Source: an uncultured Eubacteriales bacterium
GTDB taxonomy: Bacteria > Bacillota > Clostridia > Oscillospirales > Oscillospiraceae
Length of the DNA stretch: 41,105 bases
Reading direction: 5' to 3'
NCBI GenBank assembly: GCA_900546255.1
Contig: URCB01000014.1
Span: forward strand, 1-41,105
Shown here: positions 15,579 through 27,273 of the stretch, piece by piece
How the letters are laid out: each line of letters begins with the position of its first letter
Position numbering within the stretch: the first letter of the stretch is position 1
Made by a program: the position numbers and the translations under genes
Notes under the pieces: model-generated
What the model was told of the DNA's origin: nothing
Databases searched by the model: none
Seen by the model: only the letters and a program-made list of their open reading frames with translations

Positions 15579-16604
15579 ATGAAAACACATGACTTTTACT
15601 ATGCGCTCCCCCCTGAGCTCATTGCCCAGACGCCCATCCAACGCCGGGACGCCTCTCGGCTGATGACACTGAATAAGGAGACCGGGGAGCTGGGCCATTA
15701 TCATTTCTATGACCTTCCACAGTTTCTAAAACCCGGGGACTGCCTGGTGCTCAACGACTCTCGGGTTCTGCCCGCCCGTCTCCTAGGGCAGCGGGAGCCC
15801 ACTGGCGGAGCCTGTGAGGTGGTTCTCCTCATCGACCGGGGAGACAACGTCTGGGAGTGTCTGGTCCGCCCCGGGAAGAAACTGCGAACAGGGGCCAAGC
15901 TCTCCTTCGGCCACGGGGCCTTGCAGGCGGAAATCATCGAAGTGTTAGAGAATGGCAATCGGCTCATCCGCTTCTTCTACGAAGGGATCTTTCTGGAGAT
16001 CCTAGAACGCCTGGGAAAGATGCCGCTGCCCCCCTATATCAAAGCGGAATTGCAGGATGGGGAGCGGTACCAGACCGTCTACTCCAAAGAGGTTGGTTCC
16101 GCCGCCGCCCCTACGGCAGGGCTGCACTTCACGGAAGCACTCTTGGAGCAGATCCAAGCCATGGGGGTAAACCTCTGCTACGTGACCCTCCATGTGGGCC
16201 TGGGTACGTTCCGGCCGGTCAAAGCGGAGGACATCACAGACCATGAGATGCACAGCGAGTACTGTATGATCCCAGCGGAAACCGCGCGGATCATCAACCA
16301 AACCAAGCAAAACGGGGGACGGGTCATCTGTGTGGGCACCACGTCCTGCCGTACCATTGAGAGTTGGGCTGCCGAAGATGGCACGCTGCAGGAAACCGCA
16401 GGGTGGACCAATATCTTTATCTACCCGGGCTACCGCTTTAAGGTGCTGGATGGGCTGATCACCAATTTCCATTTGCCGGAATCCACCCTGATTATGCTGG
16501 TCTCCGCTTTGGCCGGACGGGAACATGTCCTGCATGCCTACGCCAAAGCCGTAGAGGAAAAATACCGCTTCTTCTCCTTTGGTGATGCCATGCTGATTCT
16601 CTGA
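15579..16604 (+). CDS. queA: tRNA preQ1(34) S-adenosylmethionine ribosyltransferase-isomerase QueA
   Basis: 341 aa, the expected length. Transfers and isomerises the ribosyl of SAM onto preQ1 in tRNA to give epoxyqueuosine. Family blocks seen: [14 protein letters not shown] at the start, [11 protein letters not shown], the APTAGLHFT motif, VGLGTFRPV and [10 protein letters not shown] near the C-terminus. The ribosome site is only a weak GGGGA. It is followed 24 nt later by tgt, which inserts preQ1, so the order reflects the queuosine pathway. No preQ1 synthesis genes are in the window. Confidence 0.97.
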   Translation: MKTHDFYYALPPELIAQTPIQRRDASRLMTLNKETGELGHYHFYDLPQFLKPGDCLVLNDSRVLPARLLGQREPTGGACEVVLLIDRGDNVWECLVRPGKKLRTGAKLSFGHGALQAEIIEVLENGNRLIRFFYEGIFLEILERLGKMPLPPYIKAELQDGERYQTVYSKEVGSAAAPTAGLHFTEALLEQIQAMGVNLCYVTLHVGLGTFRPVKAEDITDHEMHSEYCMIPAETARIINQTKQNGGRVICVGTTSCRTIESWAAEDGTLQETAGWTNIFIYPGYRFKVLDGLITNFHLPESTLIMLVSALAGREHVLHAYAKAVEEKYRFFSFGDAMLIL

Positions 16605-16628
16605 CCCAGGAAAAGGAGGGATCTCCCC

Positions 16629-17759
16629 GTGTTTACCCTATTAAAAACCGAGGGCCTTGCCCGTCGTGGGGTACTGACCTGTGCCCACGGCACGGCCCAA
16701 ACCCCAGTTTTCATGAACGTCGGCACCTTGGGTGCCATCAAAGGCGCCGTGTCCGCCCTGGATTTAAAGGAGATCGGCTGCCAGATTGAACTCTCCAACA
16801 CCTATCATCTCCACCTTCGGCCAGGGGACAACGTGGTCCGGGAGATGGGGGGGCTCCACCGTTTCATGCGTTGGGACGGCCCCATCCTCACCGACAGCGG
16901 TGGGTTCCAGGTGTTCTCCCTGGCCAGCCGCCGGAAAATTCAGGAGGAAGGCGTCACCTTCGCCTCCCACATTGACGGCCGCCGGATCTTTATGGGGCCG
17001 GAGGAGAGCATGCAAATCCAGTCCAACCTAGGGTCGGACATCGCCATGGCCTTCGACGAATGCGTGGAAAATCCCGCCCCCTATGACTACGTCAAACCGT
17101 CCTGCCAGCGCACCCTACGTTGGCTGGCCCGGAGCAAAGCCGAACACGACCGCCTGAACCAGCTGCCAGATACTGTAAACCCTCAGCAGATGCTCTTCGG
17201 CATCAACCAGGGCGGTACTTTTCCTGACCTGCGGGTGTGGCACATGAAAGAAATTGCCGCCTTAGACTGCGACGGCTATGCCATCGGCGGCTTAGCGGTG
17301 GGGGAGCCTGCCGAAACCATGTACGAAATCCTGGAGGCCGTCGAGCCCTACGCCCCCAAAGAAAAACCCCGTTACCTCATGGGCGTGGGAACGCCCGTCA
17401 ATATTCTAGAAGGTGTGGCGCGAGGGATCGACATGTTTGACTGCGTACTTCCCGCCCGCAATGCCCGCCACGGAAAGCTCTACACTTGGCATGGAACATT
17501 AAATATTAAGAACGAGAAGTACAAAACCGACCCTCGTCCCCTCGACGAGACCTGCCAGTGTCCGGTATGTCGGACCTTCTCCCGGGCCTATCTGCGGCAT
17601 CTGTTTACCGCAGGGGAGATGTTGGCCATGCGTTTGGCCGTTCTGCATAACCTGTATTTCTACAACGATCTTATGGCGAAGATTCGCCTGGCTCTGGAAG
17701 AAGAGCGGTTCTCTGCGTTCTACAAAACTTACAAAGAACAGCTGAACCAGCGGCTTTAA
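16629..17759 (+). CDS. tgt: tRNA-guanine transglycosylase Tgt
   Basis: 376 aa, GTG start with AAAGGAGGG just upstream. Exchanges guanine-34 for preQ1 in GUN-anticodon tRNAs. The first catalytic Asp is in ILTDSGGFQVFS; the second, the nucleophile, is in the GIDMFDCVLPARNARHG block. The zinc site near the C-terminus is CxCxxC at about 308-313 (CQCPVC) with the His of AVLHNLYFY. Operon with queA. No T tract or hairpin separates it from the yajC promoter downstream. Confidence 0.97.
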   Translation: MFTLLKTEGLARRGVLTCAHGTAQTPVFMNVGTLGAIKGAVSALDLKEIGCQIELSNTYHLHLRPGDNVVREMGGLHRFMRWDGPILTDSGGFQVFSLASRRKIQEEGVTFASHIDGRRIFMGPEESMQIQSNLGSDIAMAFDECVENPAPYDYVKPSCQRTLRWLARSKAEHDRLNQLPDTVNPQQMLFGINQGGTFPDLRVWHMKEIAALDCDGYAIGGLAVGEPAETMYEILEAVEPYAPKEKPRYLMGVGTPVNILEGVARGIDMFDCVLPARNARHGKLYTWHGTLNIKNEKYKTDPRPLDETCQCPVCRTFSRAYLRHLFTAGEMLAMRLAVLHNLYFYNDLMAKIRLALEEERFSAFYKTYKEQLNQRL

Positions 17760-17789
17760 AGAAAAACCGAAGGAACTGGGAAAAAATAC

Positions 17790-17818
17790 TTGTCAAACGG
17801 GGAAAACTCTTCTATAAT
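17790..17818 (+). promoter_or_regulatory. Sigma-A promoter of yajC
   Basis: TTGTCA (17790-17795), 17-nt spacer, TATAAT (17813-17818), starting about 31 nt before the yajC start codon. It excludes longer start choices for yajC. Confidence 0.85.
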
Positions 17819-17855
17819 AAAAAGAAAGTTTATTTCTACAGCGGAGGGAACAACT

Positions 17856-18137
17856 TTGGAAATTCTGATTATCGTCCTCATTGTTTTCTATATCGTCATT
17901 TTCTATTTCCTGAAAATGCGTCCGGAAAAGCAGCGCAAAAAAGAGCAGGAGGCAATGAAACGATCCTTAGCACCCGGTGATCCTGTCACCATGATTGACG
18001 GCATCATCGGTAACGTCTGTGCCGTCAAAGAGAAGACCATCGTCATCGAAACCGGCGCGGACCGTGTCCGTCTGGAGTATGCCAACTGGGCCATCATGAA
18101 CAAGGGCGCCTCGGTGGACCAGACCTCCCAGCAGTAA
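17856..18137 (+). CDS. yajC: Preprotein translocase subunit YajC
   Basis: 93 aa from a TTG start that has GGAGGG 7 nt upstream; no ATG is available after the promoter. One N-terminal membrane helix (about 2-20, ILIIVLIVFYIVIFYFL), then the RPEKQRKKEQ cytoplasmic segment, then the YajC beta domain (GDPVTMIDGIIGNVCAVKEKTIVIETG). YajC accompanies SecDF. The neighbours queA-tgt-yajC are a common bacterial order. A strong terminator follows. Confidence 0.93.
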   Translation: MEILIIVLIVFYIVIFYFLKMRPEKQRKKEQEAMKRSLAPGDPVTMIDGIIGNVCAVKEKTIVIETGADRVRLEYANWAIMNKGASVDQTSQQ

Positions 18138-18152
18138 CCCAAACAAGCATAG

Positions 18153-18208
18153 AAAAATCCCTCCCCGCATAGAATCCATCAAAGATTCTCTACGGGGAGG
18201 GATTTTTT
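18153..18208 (+). terminator. Terminator after yajC
   Basis: Stem of about 20 bp with an internal mismatch (AAAAATCCCTCCCCG and GAATC arms), followed by six T. The T run ends directly at the ATG of the next open frame, so that gene is read only if transcription passes this hairpin or starts elsewhere. Confidence 0.92.
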
Positions 18209-18640
18209 ATGGGAAACACTGGGGAAGACACCGTCAAGAGAAGCACCCAAACTATGGGCAGTACGATCGTTGCCATCCTACTAGGAGGGACCATCGGACT
18301 CGTTGCGCTCTTGCTCCTCACCTTGCTGACCGCTGCACTTGTCTGGAGTGGTGCATTGCCCCCTTCCATGGCAGGTATTCTGCTCACAGGGTTTGCCGGC
18401 GTCTGCGCCTTTGTGGGGGGACGTATCGCAGTACAGAAGGGGAGCGGAACCGCCATGCCCCTGGGGGGAGGCGTCGGCAGCCTGCTCTGCGCTGTTTTGC
18501 TGGTCATCTGCTTCAGCACCACAGGCGTCGATGGACTCCACGGGCAGTTTTTGGGAATCCTGCTGATGCTCCTGGCCGGTGGATGCCTGGCTGGGCTACT
18601 CGGAAAACATGCGCATAAGTCCAAAAAGAAAAAACGGTAG
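18209..18640 (+). CDS. TIGR04086-type small membrane protein
   Basis: Up to 143 aa with four predicted membrane helices and a strongly basic C-terminus (KHAHKSKKKKR). From memory, the TIGR04086 membrane family, often found next to yajC in Firmicutes, has this size, topology and glycine-rich third segment. The start is uncertain: the ATG at 18209 touches the T run of the terminator and has no RBS, while the ATG at 18254 (128 aa) has only a weak AAGAGAAG upstream. Function unknown. Confidence 0.7.
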   Translation: MGNTGEDTVKRSTQTMGSTIVAILLGGTIGLVALLLLTLLTAALVWSGALPPSMAGILLTGFAGVCAFVGGRIAVQKGSGTAMPLGGGVGSLLCAVLLVICFSTTGVDGLHGQFLGILLMLLAGGCLAGLLGKHAHKSKKKKR

Positions 18641-18644
18641 CCCC

Positions 18645-19247
18645 ATGCGCAAGTGGAAACGGAAAGAAGGGCGCAAAGAACGGAAGCAGGAGGCAAACAA
18701 CCAGCAGCGAGATACCGTGCTCCTACTGCTGTCCGCTGCCTTTCTGTTTGGGGCAATTATGGGGTGCCTCTTAGAGGGAAAACTCCCTGCATCCCCATAC
18801 ATGGCTTCTTTTTGGGGCCAAGCAACCCAGGGGACCATCCTACCGCCATTGTGGCGAGAACTTTGGCTTGTCTTTCGGTGGCCCATTGCCGTCGTTGTGC
18901 TGGCTATGTTACCCCTAGCGGGAGTCACACTGCCCATTCTGTTTTTTCTACGGGGACTGTTCCTATCCTATGGTTTGGTTGCGCTCATCGGCAGCACAAG
19001 CGGGGCAGAGATTCTCTGTACCATGGTGATACTAGGCCCCACTTGTTTACTTACCATACCGATCCTCTTTGTCCTGGGAACCGCTGGTTTACTGCGCAGC
19101 ACCGAAAGCAGCCCTAGCAGCAGGATTCGCCGGGCGCTGTGTTGCGTCTCTGGGCTGGTCCTGTGCGTGTTTCTGGACCAGGCCGTGGTTCCACAACTAC
19201 TCACGGTTTTGCTTAAAGGGTTTACCGCCACGGCCGGCTCTGGATAA
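18645..19247 (+). CDS. SpoIIM-like membrane protein
   Basis: 200 aa; ATG 4 nt after the preceding stop, so coupled to it. A basic N-terminus is followed by about five membrane segments. The middle and end (SFWGQATQGT, GVTLPILFFLRGLFLSYGL, CLLTIPILFVLGTAGL, then a last helix before VVPQLL) follow the layout of stage II sporulation protein M, which acts with SpoIID and SpoIIP in engulfment. A xerD-like gene follows, as near spoIIM in other Firmicutes. I match it by remembered architecture and synteny, not by alignment. Confidence 0.7.
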   Translation: MRKWKRKEGRKERKQEANNQQRDTVLLLLSAAFLFGAIMGCLLEGKLPASPYMASFWGQATQGTILPPLWRELWLVFRWPIAVVVLAMLPLAGVTLPILFFLRGLFLSYGLVALIGSTSGAEILCTMVILGPTCLLTIPILFVLGTAGLLRSTESSPSSRIRRALCCVSGLVLCVFLDQAVVPQLLTVLLKGFTATAGSG

Positions 19248-19262
19248 GGGCAAAGATCCGTC

Positions 19263-19291
19263 TTGCTTTTTGGTGCAGCAACCGGTATAAT
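19263..19291 (+). promoter_or_regulatory. Promoter upstream of the Xer recombinase gene
   Basis: TTGCTT (19263-19268), 17-nt spacer, TATAAT (19286-19291). A second TATAAT at 19353-19358 lies inside the dif-like site but has a poor -35. Confidence 0.65.
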
Positions 19292-19308
19292 AAAAATCAC
19301 GTAAGCTT

Positions 19309-19332
19309 GCATGCTCCCATAGGGGAGCATGC
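19309..19332 (+). terminator. Hairpin in the Xer gene leader
   Basis: Perfect 10-bp stem GCATGCTCCC with its complement, then TTCTCTT. It begins only about 10 nt after the predicted start of the Xer transcript, so it is either the end of the SpoIIM operon read from upstream or a leader structure; the T tract is imperfect. Confidence 0.55.
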
Positions 19333-19346
19333 TTCTCTTCCCAACA

Positions 19347-19374
19347 ACTTCGTATAATGTAGATTTTGCGAAGT
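19347..19374. other. dif/loxP-like recombination site candidate
   Basis: 28 bp that split naturally as a Xer site: left arm ACTTCGTATAA, centre TGTAGA, right arm TTTTGCGAAGT. The outer parts CAACTTCG (19345-19352) and CGAAGTTG (19369-19376) are a perfect inverted repeat. The left arm is very close to the left arm of Gram-positive dif and of loxP (ACTTCGTATA identical to loxP). The site lies 33 nt before the start codon of a tyrosine recombinase. Confidence 0.5.
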
Positions 19375-19406
19375 TGGAGGGCAAAAAAAGAAAGGAATCG
19401 TACGAT

Positions 19407-20384
19407 ATGGCAGATTACCGCCAAGAAGCCCCTCCCATCTTACAAGAGTTCCTGAACTATCACGAGTCCATCCTGTCTCACTCTGCAAAGACGGTCGACG
19501 AATACTTCCTGGACCTTCGCAGTTTTTTCCGCTACCTCAAACTCCGTCGTTGTCCGGAACTGCAACAGACTCCGTTCCAAGAGATCTCTATCCTGGATGT
19601 CGACTTAGCCTTTGTCTCCAAAACCCAGCTGTCTGAGATCTATGGGTACCTGACCTTTCTCTCTGGACCGTCCGGCAAAGCCGAGTCCTCCACACGGGCG
19701 CGAAAATGCGCCGCCATTCGCTCCTTCTTCAATTATCTCTGTCTCCATACCCATCAAATGGAAACCAATCCCACCCAAGCCCTCAACAACCCCAAATTAC
19801 GGAAATCCCTCCCAAGGTATCTGTCTCTGGCCGAAAGCCTTCAATTGTTGGAGGCCGTATCCGGTCCCAACGAGATCCGGGACTACTGTATCCTAACCCT
19901 GTTTCTCAACTGCGGCCTGCGTGTGGGCGAACTGGTAGGGCTCAACGTCCAAGACGTCCGGGAGGACACCATTCGGGTGTTAGGGAAAGGCAACAAGGAG
20001 CGGCAGATCTACCTGAACGAAGCCTGCCTGGAGGCCATCCATGCCTACCTCGCCGTCCGGCAGGAACCCAAGGAGGAGCCCCGCCACCGAAACGCCCTCT
20101 TCGTCTCCCGGAACCGGACCCGTTTGACCACCCGCGCGGTGGAAAACATCGTCCAAAAAGCGGTGCGCACCGCCGGGCTGGATCCCAAGTACTCCCCCCA
20201 CAAACTCCGCCATACCGCTGCCACGCTGATGCTGAACAATGGGGTGGATATCCGCACCCTCCAAGACGTCCTAGGCCACGAAAACCTCGGCACAACGCAG
20301 ATTTACACCCACGTGTCCGATGCCAACATGAAGCAGGCTGTGGACGCCAATCCCTTGGCACATGTCAAAAAAGAAACCCCTTGA
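19407..20384 (+). CDS. Tyrosine recombinase XerD/XerC family
   Basis: 325 aa from the ATG with AAAGGAA upstream; the longer frame to 19329 would translate the dif-like site. An N-terminal SAM-like core-binding domain (about 10-115) precedes the catalytic domain. The catalytic set is complete: R172 (GLRVGEL), K194 (GKGNKER), H265 and R268 (HKLRHT), H291 (LGHENL) and nucleophile Y300 (QIYTH). Length fits Xer proteins, though the N-terminal domain is about 25 residues longer than that of XerD (298 aa). Expected role: resolution of chromosome dimers at dif. XerC, XerD or a single-protein Xer cannot be told apart from this window. Confidence 0.93.
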   Translation: MADYRQEAPPILQEFLNYHESILSHSAKTVDEYFLDLRSFFRYLKLRRCPELQQTPFQEISILDVDLAFVSKTQLSEIYGYLTFLSGPSGKAESSTRARKCAAIRSFFNYLCLHTHQMETNPTQALNNPKLRKSLPRYLSLAESLQLLEAVSGPNEIRDYCILTLFLNCGLRVGELVGLNVQDVREDTIRVLGKGNKERQIYLNEACLEAIHAYLAVRQEPKEEPRHRNALFVSRNRTRLTTRAVENIVQKAVRTAGLDPKYSPHKLRHTAATLMLNNGVDIRTLQDVLGHENLGTTQIYTHVSDANMKQAVDANPLAHVKKETP

Positions 20385-20392
20385 ACCCCAAC

Positions 20393-20713
20393 CTATTCTA
20401 AAATATGATCCAGGCCCTGGGCAAAAATCGTGCGGACATGGTCATCGGCCAAGGCATAGTAGACCATCTTCCCTTCCCGTCGGGATTTTACCAAACGCGC
20501 CTGCTTCAAAATCCGTAGCTGATGGGAAATGGCAGACACCGTCATATGTAATTCCTGGGCAATCTCCCCCACGCCTCTGGCTTGGTCAAAGAGTGTATAG
20601 AGAATTTTTATCCGGGTACTGTCACCAAAAATTTTGTAGAGCTCTGCCAGGTCATTCAGCATCTCCTCTGTGGGGACCACATGCTCCCTGGAGGTTTGGG
20701 GGAATCCTTCCAT
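20393..20713 (-). CDS. ArsR/SmtB family metal-sensing repressor, CzrA-like
   Basis: 106 aa winged-helix repressor. The recognition helix region is VGEIAQELHMTVSAISHQLRILKQARLV, followed by the beta wing (REGKMVYYAL). The C-terminal helix carries D90-x-H92-x10-H103-x2-E106, which matches the alpha-5 zinc/cobalt site of CzrA/SmtB (D-x-H-x10-H-x2-H/E). No alpha-3 cysteine pair is present, arguing against arsenic or cadmium sensing. It has its own promoter and operator-like repeat. No efflux pump or other obvious target is adjacent; the 3' end faces the Xer gene. A Zn or Co response is inferred. Confidence 0.9.
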   Translation of the reverse strand: MEGFPQTSREHVVPTEEMLNDLAELYKIFGDSTRIKILYTLFDQARGVGEIAQELHMTVSAISHQLRILKQARLVKSRREGKMVYYALADDHVRTIFAQGLDHILE

Positions 20714-20735
20714 CCTGCCACACTTCCTCTATCAT

Positions 20736-20751
20736 TTGAATCGTCGCTCAA
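20736..20751. promoter_or_regulatory. Operator-like repeat before the CzrA-like gene
   Basis: TTGA-N8-TCAA inverted repeat between the -10 box and the start codon, in the position expected for ArsR-family autorepression. Confidence 0.45.
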
Positions 20752-20761
20752 GTTTAAAATT

Positions 20762-20790
20762 AGTATATCTAAAAATGGCTTACCAGTCAA
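20762..20790 (-). promoter_or_regulatory. Sigma-A promoter of the CzrA-like gene
   Basis: Minus strand TTGACT (20785-20790), 17-nt spacer, TATACT (20762-20767). It lies just downstream of the ligA terminator, so the regulator is an independent unit. Confidence 0.85.
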
Positions 20791-20800
20791 GCCATTGCGC

Positions 20801-20836
20801 AAAAGCGTCGCAGGGTTAAGTCCCTGCGACGCTTTT
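20801..20836 (-). terminator. Terminator of the murD-ligA operon
   Basis: Perfect 15-bp stem AAAAGCGTCGCAGGG with its complement and a 6-nt loop; T-rich ends on both strands. It starts 31 nt after the ligA stop. Confidence 0.94.
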
Positions 20837-20866
20837 TCTATCCTAAGGATGATTCTACCGATTATG

Positions 20867-24172
<3,306 letters not shown>

Positions 24173-24183
<11 letters not shown>

Positions 24184-25183
24184 CCTCTGGTTCCTTAAAA
24201 TTTTTTTGGGCAAACGCGGTCAACAGCCGGGCTGCCGCAGTGACATCCCCCAAGTCCACCATCTCCGTGGGGGAATGCAGATACCGGCACGGAATGGAAA
24301 TCCCTCCCGTCCGTACCCCGGCCCGGCTCATATGTATGGAGCCAGCATCGGTACCACCGGAGACCATCACGTCCCGCTGGAAGGGAATCCGCTGCTCCTG
24401 GGCAAGGCGCTCTAAGGTCTGAACCATTTCCGGGTGGGCAATCACGGAGCTGTCCATCACTTTGACGGCTGCACCGCCGCCCAGGACAGAACTGCTTACC
24501 TTTTTGTCCTCTACCTCATCCCCCCGGGTCACGTCTACAGCGATCCCGTAGTCAGGATCAATGGCATACGCAGCCGGCTTGCTCCCACGCAGGCCCAGTT
24601 CCTCCTGTACGGTAAACACAAAGTACAGGTCGCTGGTGTAGGTCCGGATATGGCTCAGAGCATCCAACATCACTGCGCAGGAAATGCGGTTATCCAAGTA
24701 GGGCGCCACCAAGCGGGTCTCCGTCGTGAAGGCAGGCATCCGGGAAACCGCCGTGTCCCCCACCCGGACCAGGTGGCGGGCATGGGCCGCATTCCTGGCC
24801 CCAATGTCTAGGTAGAGGTCGGCAATGGTCATATCCTTCAGCGCTACATCTTTACGCAGCGAGACCACACCACACACCCCATTTTTAAACCGGAAGGGGG
24901 TGTGGAGAATGTCCTCCGGCCGGACCCCACCCAACTTTCCAAAGGAGAGGTACCCCGCCTCGTCAATGTGAGTGACGATTAAGCCGATGGAGTCCATGTG
25001 CGCTGCAAACATGACCTTAGGGCCGCTCCCCTTTTTGTGGACAATGAGATTGCCCATGGTGTCTGTCCAGCAGTCGTCGGCATAGGGTTCCGCCAAGCGC
25101 TGGATGGTAGAGGCGATCTGCCGTTCGTCCCCCGCCGGTCCATGGCAGGCGTTGAGCATTTCAACGACGGATAAGTAATCCAT
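24173..25183 (-). CDS. M42 family aminopeptidase (first of three paralogues by coordinate)
   Basis: 336 aa, cytoplasmic metallo-aminopeptidase of the tetrahedral M42 group, which trims short peptides. The two-metal motifs are present: AAHMDSIG (HxD), YLDNRISC (D), TVQEELG (catalytic EE), AVDVTRGDE (D) and the late His in CRYLHSPTE. SGGTDAGS is the usual family block. AGGAGGAAGG precedes the ATG. It is 13 nt after the next paralogue and overlaps the PLP enzyme gene. Glucanase names in some databases are historical. Confidence 0.93.
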
Positions 25184-25196
25184 GCATCCTTCCTCC

Positions 25197-26234
25197 TCAT
25201 TCCATGGCAGCCACAGCTTGCAAAAACCGCCGGGCCAAAATCAACATATTTTCGCAGTCCTCCAGGGAAACCACGCTGGTTGGGGTGTGCAAGTAACGCA
25301 CGGCGGCGGCAATTCCCGCCACCCGAACCCCTTCCTTGGTCCGCTGAATGGCTGCGGCATCGGTCCCCCCAGAGAGGTACTCCTTGGTTTGCCACGGGAT
25401 TTTCCCCTGCTCTGCTTGGGTCCGGAGAAGGTCATAGAGGTCCCGGTCATAGACCGTACCTCCATCCATATATGGGATCACCGGCCCTTTCCCAGGGGCG
25501 CATACCCGTTTGTGACCGGGCATCCCGGGTAAATCCGCTGCGGTGGTGCCCTCCAACACCAGGGCAATGTCTGGCGTAACAGAGAACGCTGCCCCGAAGG
25601 CCCCTCGGGTGCCCACCTCTTCCTGGACTGTAAAAACAAAGGTGCAGTCCATCGGCAGGGGTTCCTTCAAGAGCTCCACCATAACGGCGCAGCCAATGCG
25701 GTCATCAATGGCTTTGGCCTTGAGAAACCCGTGGCCAAACTCCAGGCACGCCGTATCAAATACCACCACATCACCAGGGGTCACCAAGGCACCTGCCTCT
25801 TCCCGATTCCGGGCCCCAATGTCGATGTAGAACTCACGCAGTTTGGGGACTGTTTTGGCCTCTTCCGCCGTGGTCAGGTGGTAAGCTTTCAGGCCAATGA
25901 CGCCGGGAACCTGCTTCTCGCCCACCAGGACGGGCTTTCCCAGGAGGACCCGCCGGTCAATTCCTCCCACCGTACCAAACTTTAAGTACCCCTCCTCGGT
26001 GATGATGTGGACCATTAGACCCACTTCATCCATGTGGGCCGCCAGCATCAACTTCTGGCTGCCTGAGATACGCCCTTTCTTTTCCACCAGCAGATTGCCC
26101 ATGGTGTCCACCCGGATACGATGGGCATACGGCGCCACCTCTTTCCGAAGGAATTCCCGCACCGCATCCTCGCGGCTGGAAACGCCAGGAAGGGCGCACA
26201 GGGTTTTTAAGGTTTCAATCAGCAAGGAAGGCAC
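25197..26234 (-). CDS. M42 family aminopeptidase (second paralogue)
   Basis: 345 aa, GTG start with GGAGAGGAAGGG in front, overlapping the upstream paralogue by 20 nt. Metal and catalytic motifs: AAHMDEVGLMV, IDDRIGC, TVQEEVGTRGA, the LVLEGTTA block in which Glu replaces the Asp of the first paralogue, SGGTDAAAI and the late His in RYLHTPTS. The Glu variant is known in M42 members and may shift substrate or metal choice. Translational coupling suggests it may co-assemble with its neighbours, which is inference. Confidence 0.93.
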   Translation of the reverse strand: MPSLLIETLKTLCALPGVSSREDAVREFLRKEVAPYAHRIRVDTMGNLLVEKKGRISGSQKLMLAAHMDEVGLMVHIITEEGYLKFGTVGGIDRRVLLGKPVLVGEKQVPGVIGLKAYHLTTAEEAKTVPKLREFYIDIGARNREEAGALVTPGDVVVFDTACLEFGHGFLKAKAIDDRIGCAVMVELLKEPLPMDCTFVFTVQEEVGTRGAFGAAFSVTPDIALVLEGTTAADLPGMPGHKRVCAPGKGPVIPYMDGGTVYDRDLYDLLRTQAEQGKIPWQTKEYLSGGTDAAAIQRTKEGVRVAGIAAAVRYLHTPTSVVSLEDCENMLILARRFLQAVAAME

Positions 26235-27255
26235 CCCCTTCCTCTCCCAAGCCTTTCACGAAGGCAGCCAGCAGCGACGCCGTGGCCTCCAGATCGGTAA
26301 GGTCCAGCGTCTCCACGGGGCTGTGCATGTATTTTAGGGGCAGGGAAACCACTGCCGTGGCAATCCCCTCCCGGGCAGTCTGCACCCGCCAGGCGTTGGT
26401 TCCGCTGTGGCCGGTCATCACTTCCGGGGACCAAGCAAGACCCAGCGCTTCCGCCTTGCCGATCAAACGGTCGCTCATCCACCGGGTGATGTTTGGACCT
26501 ATGCCAATGACTGTCCCCTGTCCGGCCCCAAAGGTCTCCTCCTTGGGGCCGTCTGGGGTGCGGGCGTGGGTCACATCCACCGCCACAAAGCAGTGGGGGC
26601 GCAGCGCATAGGCTCCCACCAGAGCGCCGCTGCCATTGACCTCCTCCCGGGTACTGCCCATAAAGTAGAGGTCCACATCCAGCGGTTTCCCTTGCAGATA
26701 TTCCGCTGTCTGTAGGAGGGCCGCAAAGCCGGCCCGGTCGTCCAACGCCTTGGCACTGACCCGCTCCCCCAAAAGAGGGCGGAAGGGGCCTTTCGGCACC
26801 ACAAAGGTCCCCACCAGGGCCTCCCCTTCCTCTTGGGTCAGTCCCGCGTCAATATAGAGGTCGGACAGAGGGGTGCTCTTATTGGCATCCCCCGGCTGCT
26901 GTACGTGTGGCGGCAGGACCGCCACCAAACCAAAACGAGGCGGCTGAGAAAGGATGGTCACCTCCCGGTTGGGAAGCATCCGAGGGTCAATGCCACCCAC
27001 CGCCCGGAAAGAGAGGAACCCCTCCTTGGCCCCGGTGATCACCAGGCCCACCTCATCCAAGTGGGCATCCAGCACCACCCGTTTGGCATCTTCCTTGCCG
27101 CACCGCCGCACGCCGATCACGTTGCCAAACTTGTCCCGGTACCCTTCATCCACCAGGGGGCGCAGGAGGGAGAGGGCCACTTCTGCCACCTGGTCCTCCC
27201 GGCCGGAGGGGCCGTCAGAACCACACAGGGCGGCCAAACTTGCACGGATGTCCAT
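26215..27255 (-). CDS. M42 family aminopeptidase (third, most diverged paralogue)
   Basis: 346 aa. Motifs: DAHLDEVGLV, LDDRAGFA, STREEVNGSGA in place of TVQEE, AVDVTHAR, and GHSGTNAW in place of the SGGTDA block; the late His is in KYMHSPVE. All metal ligands appear kept, but the substrate-side motifs differ from the other two, so its specificity probably differs. It starts 18 nt after murD and is the first peptidase translated in the operon. Confidence 0.92.
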   Translation of the reverse strand: MDIRASLAALCGSDGPSGREDQVAEVALSLLRPLVDEGYRDKFGNVIGVRRCGKEDAKRVVLDAHLDEVGLVITGAKEGFLSFRAVGGIDPRMLPNREVTILSQPPRFGLVAVLPPHVQQPGDANKSTPLSDLYIDAGLTQEEGEALVGTFVVPKGPFRPLLGERVSAKALDDRAGFAALLQTAEYLQGKPLDVDLYFMGSTREEVNGSGALVGAYALRPHCFVAVDVTHARTPDGPKEETFGAGQGTVIGIGPNITRWMSDRLIGKAEALGLAWSPEVMTGHSGTNAWRVQTAREGIATAVVSLPLKYMHSPVETLDLTDLEATASLLAAFVKGLGEEGGAFLAD

Positions 27256-27273
27256 GATACGCTCCTTCCCTCG

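Noticed and set aside
19309..19332. Treating this hairpin as the only terminator of the SpoIIM-like operon.
   Set aside because: A promoter (19263-19291) lies just upstream of it, so the stem would sit in the leader of the Xer transcript. It is listed as ambiguous instead.
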